DNA from: Bacteroidota bacterium
Lineage (GTDB): Bacteria > Bacteroidota > Bacteroidia > Chitinophagales > Chitinophagaceae
DNA: 11,579 nt
Reading direction: 5' to 3'
NCBI GenBank assembly: GCA_023415275.1
Contig: JAEZLJ010000101.1
Span: 1-11,579, forward strand
Part shown: positions 7,796 through 11,579 of the stretch, one piece after another
Layout: the number at the start of each line of letters is the position of its first letter
Numbering within the stretch: the stretch's first letter is position 1
Program-made: the position numbers and the translations under genes
The notes under the pieces: generated by a model
Seen by the model: only the letters and a program-made list of their open reading frames with translations
What the model was told of the DNA's origin: nothing
The model's database searches: none

Positions 7796-7888
7796 TTATT
7801 CAGTTTCTTTTTTGTATTTACTTCTCTGCTCTTTAATACCTCCTGTCATCCATCCCACTTTCCTTAGAATTGCACTTGTACCTGTCAT
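7796..7888 (-). CDS. Possible 30-aa basic protein, coupled to upstream methyltransferase
   Basis: The ATG at 7888-7886 overlaps the TGA stop of the methyltransferase as TGATG, a common arrangement for translational coupling. The frame runs 30 codons to TAA at 7798-7796. The peptide starts MTGTSAILRKVGW, continues MTGGIKEQRSKYKK and ends ETE, so its C-terminal half is strongly charged and would form a basic helix. It has no signal peptide or membrane segment. An in-frame TAA lies four codons before the ATG, so it cannot be the tail of a longer product. I do not recognise a family. It may be a real small protein, or a chance frame in the spacer before pntAA; conservation in related genomes would decide. 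Confidence 0.4.
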   Translation of the reverse strand: MTGTSAILRKVGWMTGGIKEQRSKYKKETE

Positions 7889-8685
7889 CAGAATCTTATT
7901 TTAAAATGCTGTTTTACTTTAAATTCCTTCCTGAAAAACACAAAACCCAGGAAGAAGATATCGATTGTGTATTGTACAGCAGCATGCTCCTTTATTTCAT
8001 TCCATGCTCTTTCCATTTCTTCACTCCAGTGAATATCATCAAATACCAGAATAGATGCATCATTTATATGGTCAAGGAATTGATGGAAATAACGCATCGT
8101 TGGCTCGTACCTGTGGTTACCATCAATATAGGCAAGGTCGACAACAGGTTCTTTCGCTAACACTTCCGGCAAAACATTATCGAAATCTCCCAACAGTGAC
8201 TGTATATTGGTTAACCCGAGGCTTTTAAAATTGCTCATTGCCTTAGCCCTGATGGCACTGCTGCCTTCCACAGTATATATTTTAGATCCTGGACAGGCAG
8301 TGGAAAGATAGGCAGTGGTAAGCCCCAGTGATGTGCCCAGTTCGATAATTGTTTTAGGCTGATAATGTTTCGCCAGCCTGTATAGAAGGCGTGCGTATTT
8401 TCTCGGCTTTAAAGAAGTATAGGCAAGTTGTGTAACCGTTTTGGTTTTAGCCGTTCCTTTTCTGGATCCTGCACCCAGGTCCTCTATATCCAGTTGCTCA
8501 TGATCTTTCTTCAAAGCCTCCCGAAGGTCTTCGATAGCCGGTTGCCTTGCAAATTTCTTCCCATTATTCAATACATTCCTGATGAAATCATATACAAAGG
8601 GCGAATGCATGCCATGCCCTTTACTATTAGAAGATGTCAAATAATACTGCAGGTACTTTTTGGCTAATTCAAGTGATGAATACAA
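7888..8685 (-). CDS. Class I SAM-dependent methyltransferase (O-methyltransferase-like)
   Basis: A 265-aa methyltransferase of the Methyltransf_24/O-methyltransferase type often seen in Bacteroidota. The N-terminal block SNSKGHGMHSPFVYDFIRN (19-37) is characteristic of this group. SAM-binding motif I is IIELGTSLGLTTAYLS (113-128), followed by the acidic end of strand 2 (YTVEGS, 137-142), LGDFDNVLPE (165-174), AYIDGNHRYEPT (185-196) and VFDDIHWSEEM (214-224). The substrate is unknown. The only usable start before the conserved N-terminal block is TTG at 8685-8683. The first in-frame ATG is Met26 inside the block, and upstream of the TTG the frame has no standard start before a TGA. It follows the dihydrofolate reductase by 54 bases and overlaps a 30-codon ORF at its stop. 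Confidence 0.88.
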   Translation of the reverse strand: MYSSLELAKKYLQYYLTSSNSKGHGMHSPFVYDFIRNVLNNGKKFARQPAIEDLREALKKDHEQLDIEDLGAGSRKGTAKTKTVTQLAYTSLKPRKYARLLYRLAKHYQPKTIIELGTSLGLTTAYLSTACPGSKIYTVEGSSAIRAKAMSNFKSLGLTNIQSLLGDFDNVLPEVLAKEPVVDLAYIDGNHRYEPTMRYFHQFLDHINDASILVFDDIHWSEEMERAWNEIKEHAAVQYTIDIFFLGFVFFRKEFKVKQHFKIRF

Positions 8686-8739
8686 CGGTTGATTTATATA
8701 GTTTACAATAGGACTGATGACTAAATTTCACAGCTTCTT

Positions 8740-9276
8740 CTACCCCTTCTTCCTTTCCCACACCTGGAACGTATGTGACCATGCATTTTTCTCATCGGCA
8801 TGGCAAAAACGGTTATGTACCAGTGTCCAATCATTTGCATTCACCTCTGGAAAGTACACATCACCATCAAACTGGTGGTGTACCCTCGTCAGGTAGATCC
8901 TTTGGGCCATGTTATAAGAAGAAGCAAAGATCTCAGCACCTCCTATCACGAATATCTCCTTAGCACCATAAGCCTTTGCCTTTTCTATAGCCTCCGGGGC
9001 CGAATGCACCACTTCCACGCCAGGGTATTTCCAGTCCCTGTTTCTTGTGATGACAATGCTTTTACGTCCGGGTAATGGCTTACCGATCGAGTCAAAAGTC
9101 TTGCGTCCCATCAGGATGGGCATGCCCCAGGTCTGATTTTTAAAATACTTTAAATCATTAGGCAGATGCCATGGCAATTCATTGTTTTTGCCAATTACAT
9201 TATTTTCATCAGCAGCCACTAACAGGCTTAAAACAAAATCCTCACTGCCTTGACCAGGTCCGATCTCTTTCTCCAT
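8740..9276 (-). CDS. folA: Dihydrofolate reductase
   Basis: Reduces dihydrofolate to tetrahydrofolate with NADPH in the cytoplasm, regenerating the cofactor used by the adjacent thymidylate synthase. The 178-aa protein shows VAADENNVIGKNNELPWHLP (20-39), with Asp41 in NDLKYF as the substrate-protonating acid (Asp27 in E. coli). It also has MGRKTFDSIGKPLPGRKSIV (56-75) for NADPH binding, IFVIGGAEIF (108-117), and IYLTRVHHQFDGDVYFPE (127-144). The first 14 residues (MEKEIGPGQGSEDF) precede the usual start of strand A. No standard start codon lies between the ATG and the core strand, so the extension seems real. It is 80 bases downstream of thyA in the same direction, a classic pairing. Confidence 0.97.
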   Translation of the reverse strand: MEKEIGPGQGSEDFVLSLLVAADENNVIGKNNELPWHLPNDLKYFKNQTWGMPILMGRKTFDSIGKPLPGRKSIVITRNRDWKYPGVEVVHSAPEAIEKAKAYGAKEIFVIGGAEIFASSYNMAQRIYLTRVHHQFDGDVYFPEVNANDWTLVHNRFCHADEKNAWSHTFQVWERKKG

Positions 9277-9290
9277 TCGGTAAAGATGAA

Positions 9291-9298
9291 CAAATTTA
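9291..9298 (-). promoter_or_regulatory. Possible -7 box (TAAATTTG) before folA
   Basis: TAAATTTG on the minus strand matches the Bacteroidota TAnnTTTG consensus and ends 14 bases before the folA ATG, so a transcript from it would have a leader of only a few bases. No TTG-type -33 element is seen at about 19-21 bases upstream. The thyA-folA spacer is AT-rich, so this may be chance and folA may simply be co-transcribed with thyA. Confidence 0.25.
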
Positions 9299-9356
9299 AA
9301 AAACTACATGCACCGGTTTTATGATTTAAGTCCTGTTCTGTTTCAGTAAAATAATG

Positions 9357-10151
9357 TTACACTGCCACGGGAGCTTTGATGGCAGGATGGAATTGATAAT
9401 TCTCTAAGGTGAAATCCTCATACTTAAACCCAAAAATATCTTTCACTTCCGGGTTCAGCTTCATAGTGGGCAATGGAAAAGGTTTGCGGCTCAATTGCAA
9501 ATGCACCTGCTCCAGGTGATTATTGTAAATGTGAACATCACCAAAGGTATGAATGAACTCTCCCGGCTGCAGGTCGCAGGCTTGTGCCATCATCATAGTA
9601 AAGAGGGCATAAGAAGCAATATTAAACGGCACACCTAAAAATACGTCTGCGCTTCGCTGGTACAACTGGCAGCTTAATTTACCATCAGCCACATAAAATT
9701 GAAACAAGGCATGGCAGGGCATCAGGGCCATCTTTGGAAGATCGGCCACATTCCATGCACTGATGATCATTCTGCGGCTATCAGGATTGGTCTTTATTTG
9801 CTTTACCACATCCGAAACCTGGTCTATGACCTGGCCTTGCGGGCCTTCCCAGCTTCTCCATTGCTTTCCATACACAGGCCCCAGGTCGCCGTGCTCATCT
9901 GCCCATTCATTCCAGATGCTTACCCCGTTTTCTTTCAGGTAGGCAATATTGGTCTCACCTTTCAGGAACCACAGTAATTCATGAATGATGCTTTTTACAT
10001 GAAGCTTTTTGGTAGTTACCAGTGGAAATCCCTGTTGAAGGTCAAAACGCATCTGGTATCCAAAAGTGCTGATGGTGCCTGTTCCGGTCCTGTCAGTTTT
10101 AGCCACTCCCTTATCTAAAATATGCTGCAAAAGGTCGAGATATTGTTGCAT
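9357..10151 (-). CDS. thyA: Thymidylate synthase (ThyA)
   Basis: Makes dTMP from dUMP with methylene-tetrahydrofolate as both carbon donor and reductant, leaving dihydrofolate. At 264 aa it has the same length as E. coli ThyA. The catalytic cysteine is Cys146 in LMPCHALFQFYV, followed by the highly conserved KLSCQLYQRSADVFLGVPFN (158-177), which supplies the phosphate-binding Arg and the dUMP-binding Asp and Asn. The N-terminal DRTGTGTISTFGYQMRFDL (20-38) carries the phosphate-loop Arg. RRMIISAWN (126-134) is also typical, and the C-terminal IKAPVAV matches the closing tail of the family. The ATG at 10151 gives the standard N-terminus (MQQYLDLLQHIL). It heads the minus-strand run, is followed by folA, and is divergent from the MBL-fold gene. 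Confidence 0.98.
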   Translation of the reverse strand: MQQYLDLLQHILDKGVAKTDRTGTGTISTFGYQMRFDLQQGFPLVTTKKLHVKSIIHELLWFLKGETNIAYLKENGVSIWNEWADEHGDLGPVYGKQWRSWEGPQGQVIDQVSDVVKQIKTNPDSRRMIISAWNVADLPKMALMPCHALFQFYVADGKLSCQLYQRSADVFLGVPFNIASYALFTMMMAQACDLQPGEFIHTFGDVHIYNNHLEQVHLQLSRKPFPLPTMKLNPEVKDIFGFKYEDFTLENYQFHPAIKAPVAV

Positions 10152-10323
10152 AGAAAGCCCTTAATATAGAATTGATCGGGTGAAAATTAGCCATAGATAA
10201 TTGCAGCGCCAAATTCCTTTTTACCCTGCTTTTACTAATGAGGAAAATATGTTAGAAACGGAACGTAACTTGCCCTTTTGCCTTTCTTTTCCCAATACAT
10301 TCAAACACCCTTAGGTTCAATTT
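10152..10323. promoter_or_regulatory. Divergent intergenic region between thyA and the MBL-fold gene
   Basis: These 172 AT-rich bases must carry the promoter for thyA (leftward) and probably that of the MBL-fold gene (rightward), because the two genes diverge. I found no exact TAnnTTTG box on either strand. The nearest is TATCTATG on the minus strand, with one mismatch. No strong hairpin or credible small ORF is visible. Confidence 0.35.
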
Positions 10324-11418
10324 ATGTGGCTTTTCATTGCAATTATACTGCTTCTGATCATCAGCATATACCTTTTTATGCGACAGTCCATGTTTGGGAA
10401 GGCTGCTACAGGCAAAAGGCTGGAAAGAATGATCAACTCTCCAAATTATAAAAATGGACAATTTCAGAATATCAATCCAACCCCTGCTTTAACAGAAGGT
10501 GTCAGTTATACTTCCGTATTGAAAGAATTTTTCTTCCGCAAAAAGCCAAACCGAATACCTGCCTCCACACTGCCAGCACAAAAGACGGACCTTTTTAAAC
10601 TGGATCCTTCGGCAGACGTGTTGGTATGGTTTGGCCATTCCTCCTATTTTCTGCAGGTTGATGGGAAAAGATTTCTTGTGGACCCCGTATTAAGTGGCAA
10701 CGCCTCGCCTTTAAAGTTCACCACAAGGTCTTTTGCAGGCAGTGACAGGTACACGGTTGATGACATTCCGGCTATTGATTATCTAATTATAACGCACGAC
10801 CACTGGGACCACCTGGATCATGATACCGTAGTTAAATTGATTCCAAAAGTGGGAAAAGTAATCACGGGCCTGGGTGTGGGCGCACACCTGGAGCATTGGG
10901 GTTATTCCCCTTCTGTGATCTCAGAAATGGACTGGAACGATGAAATTTTACTGGAACAAGGATACACCATCAACAGTGCTCCTGCCCGCCATTTTTCGGG
11001 GCGTACATTTAAACGCAATACCACCCTGTGGAGTAGTTTCATATTGACCACCCCATCCAGCAGGCTTTATATTGGAGGAGACTCAGGTTACGACAATCAT
11101 TTTAAGGCTATTGGTGACAAATTTGGACCTTTCGACCTGGTCATTTTAGAGAATGGCCAGTATGACAAAAATTGGAAATACATCCATATGCAACCCGAAG
11201 AAGTGGTCAGGGCCGCACAGGATCTAAAAGCGAAGTGCTTATTGCCGGTGCACTGGTCCAAATTTGCCCTAAGCAACCATGCCTGGAATGAGCCCATTAA
11301 CCGGGTGACCAGGGAGGCGGAGAACAGGAATATGGAAATCTTATACCCCATGATCGGGGAAGCCCTTTATTTCAAACAAACCTTCACTGGAAACAGGTGG
11401 TGGGATTCAATTACTTAG
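10324..11418 (+). CDS. Membrane-anchored MBL-fold metallohydrolase, NAPE-PLD/RomA-like
   Basis: A 364-aa metallo-beta-lactamase-fold hydrolase. Residues about 2-18 (WLFIAIILLLIISIYLF) form an uncleaved N-terminal membrane anchor followed by basic residues. The binuclear zinc site is complete: THDHWDHLD gives His158, His160, Asp162 and His163; ARHFSGR gives His223; GGDSGY gives Asp253; and PVHWSKF gives His310. This pattern, together with VWFGHSSYFLQVDGKRFLVDPVLS near 101-124 and the late IHMQPEEVV (287-295), is that of N-acyl-phosphatidylethanolamine phospholipase D and bacterial RomA-type relatives. A phospholipid or other phosphodiester substrate is therefore plausible, but it is inferred from family. 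It is the only plus-strand gene here, and an independent unit. The start gives the hydrophobic anchor straight away, and a weak TTAGG lies 10 bases upstream. Confidence 0.92.
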   Translation: MWLFIAIILLLIISIYLFMRQSMFGKAATGKRLERMINSPNYKNGQFQNINPTPALTEGVSYTSVLKEFFFRKKPNRIPASTLPAQKTDLFKLDPSADVLVWFGHSSYFLQVDGKRFLVDPVLSGNASPLKFTTRSFAGSDRYTVDDIPAIDYLIITHDHWDHLDHDTVVKLIPKVGKVITGLGVGAHLEHWGYSPSVISEMDWNDEILLEQGYTINSAPARHFSGRTFKRNTTLWSSFILTTPSSRLYIGGDSGYDNHFKAIGDKFGPFDLVILENGQYDKNWKYIHMQPEEVVRAAQDLKAKCLLPVHWSKFALSNHAWNEPINRVTREAENRNMEILYPMIGEALYFKQTFTGNRWWDSIT

Positions 11419-11460
11419 ACAATCCCCCTCTTATCGATAAGCCTTAACTGCCCTATAAAC

Positions 11461-11490
11461 ATAGAGCTTATCTACATTCAGCTTATTTAC
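11461..11490. repeat. Two tandem 15-bp repeats (ATAGAGCTTATCTAC type)
   Basis: Bases 11461-11475 (ATAGAGCTTATCTAC) and 11476-11490 (ATTCAGCTTATTTAC) are adjacent copies agreeing at 12 of 15 positions. A third copy is not evident on either side. Confidence 0.55.
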
Positions 11491-11510
11491 CTTATCATCA
11501 TAGGGGACTA

Positions 11511-11535
11511 TATAGCTCCCTTATAGCTGCTCCCT
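11511..11535. repeat. Tandem repeat TATAGCTCCCT / TATAGCTGCTCCCT
   Basis: Copy 1 at 11511-11521 and copy 2 at 11522-11535 are directly adjacent. The second differs only by an extra GCT triplet. This looks like a slippage or duplication product in non-coding DNA. Confidence 0.55.
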
Positions 11536-11564
11536 ATCAACCCCCTATCTACGGTATAGATACT

Positions 11565-11579
11565 GCGTGATGATCACGC
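11565..11579. repeat. Hairpin GCGTGAT-G-ATCACGC at window edge
   Basis: The arms GCGTGAT and ATCACGC are perfect reverse complements around one base (6-bp stem with a 3-base loop in RNA). It is GC-richer than its surroundings and may be the stem of a terminator whose T-tract lies beyond the window, or a protein-binding site. Confidence 0.45.

Larger units (their letters stand above)
11419..11579. other. Gene-free tail with dense short repeats
   Basis: I see no credible ORF in these 161 bases. They are rich in CCCTAT/CTTAT words. CTTATCGATAAG at 11430-11441 is a 12-bp palindrome right after the MBL-fold gene, and an imperfect dyad spans 11503-11520 around CTATATAG. No T-tract follows any stem, so no clear intrinsic terminator for the upstream gene can be named. 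The region runs off the window. Confidence 0.6.

Noticed and set aside
10252..10461. 69-aa minus-strand frame across the start of the MBL-fold gene
   Set aside because: It lies opposite the anchor-coding end of a clear gene, has an unconvincing composition (scattered Cys, His and Lys) and shows no motif.
1..11579. Defence island, mobile element, CRISPR array, tRNA or rRNA
   Set aside because: No transposase, integrase, regularly spaced repeat array, nuclease/toxin pair or cloverleaf was seen; the genes are metabolic or housekeeping types.

Overview
This window looks like an ordinary, well-packed chromosomal segment from a member of the Bacteroidota, most likely Chitinophagaceae or a near relative. 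The basis is protein style: a secreted LysM protein with a Lys/Glu/Pro linker, a glutamate-carboxypeptidase-II-like M28 peptidase, a three-gene transhydrogenase and a 'GHGMHSPF' methyltransferase. Base composition is moderately AT-rich, Shine-Dalgarno sequences are weak or absent, and TAnnTTTG-type promoter words appear. The genus is inferred from impression only, since no marker RNA gene is present.

Layout: every gene but one is on the minus strand, so transcription runs from high to low coordinates. It starts with thyA (10151 to 9357) and a dihydrofolate reductase gene (9276 to 8740), the dTMP/folate pair. Next come a class I SAM-dependent methyltransferase with a TTG start (8685 to 7888) and a 30-codon ORF coupled to it through a TGATG overlap (7888 to 7796). 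The proton-translocating transhydrogenase operon follows: pntAA, pntAB and pntB (7759 to 4761), with an ATGA overlap between the last two. Then come a secreted M28 metallopeptidase (4659 to 2425), an RsmF-like RNA m5C methyltransferase (2362 to 923) and a LysM protein cut by the left window edge (831 to 1). The one plus-strand gene is a membrane-anchored NAPE-PLD/RomA-like metallo-beta-lactamase-fold hydrolase (10324 to 11418), divergent from thyA. The last 161 bases hold no gene but are dense in short tandem and inverted repeats.

How the genes relate: ThyA converts methylene-tetrahydrofolate to dihydrofolate, DHFR reduces it back with NADPH, and the downstream transhydrogenase makes NADPH from NADH using the proton gradient. 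That is a coherent theme, but the link is inferred from gene order and may be coincidental. The M28 enzyme keeps all zinc and catalytic residues of folate hydrolase (GCPII) but lacks most of its glutamate-recognition residues, so I do not assign it to folate metabolism.

I see no defence system, mobile element, CRISPR array, tRNA or rRNA, and nothing I would call a new multi-gene system. The points most worth a second look are the coupled 30-aa ORF, the long hairpin that ends one base before the M28 start codon, the M28 specificity residues, the Asn at the His91 position of PntB together with its extra length, and the repeat-rich 3' tail.
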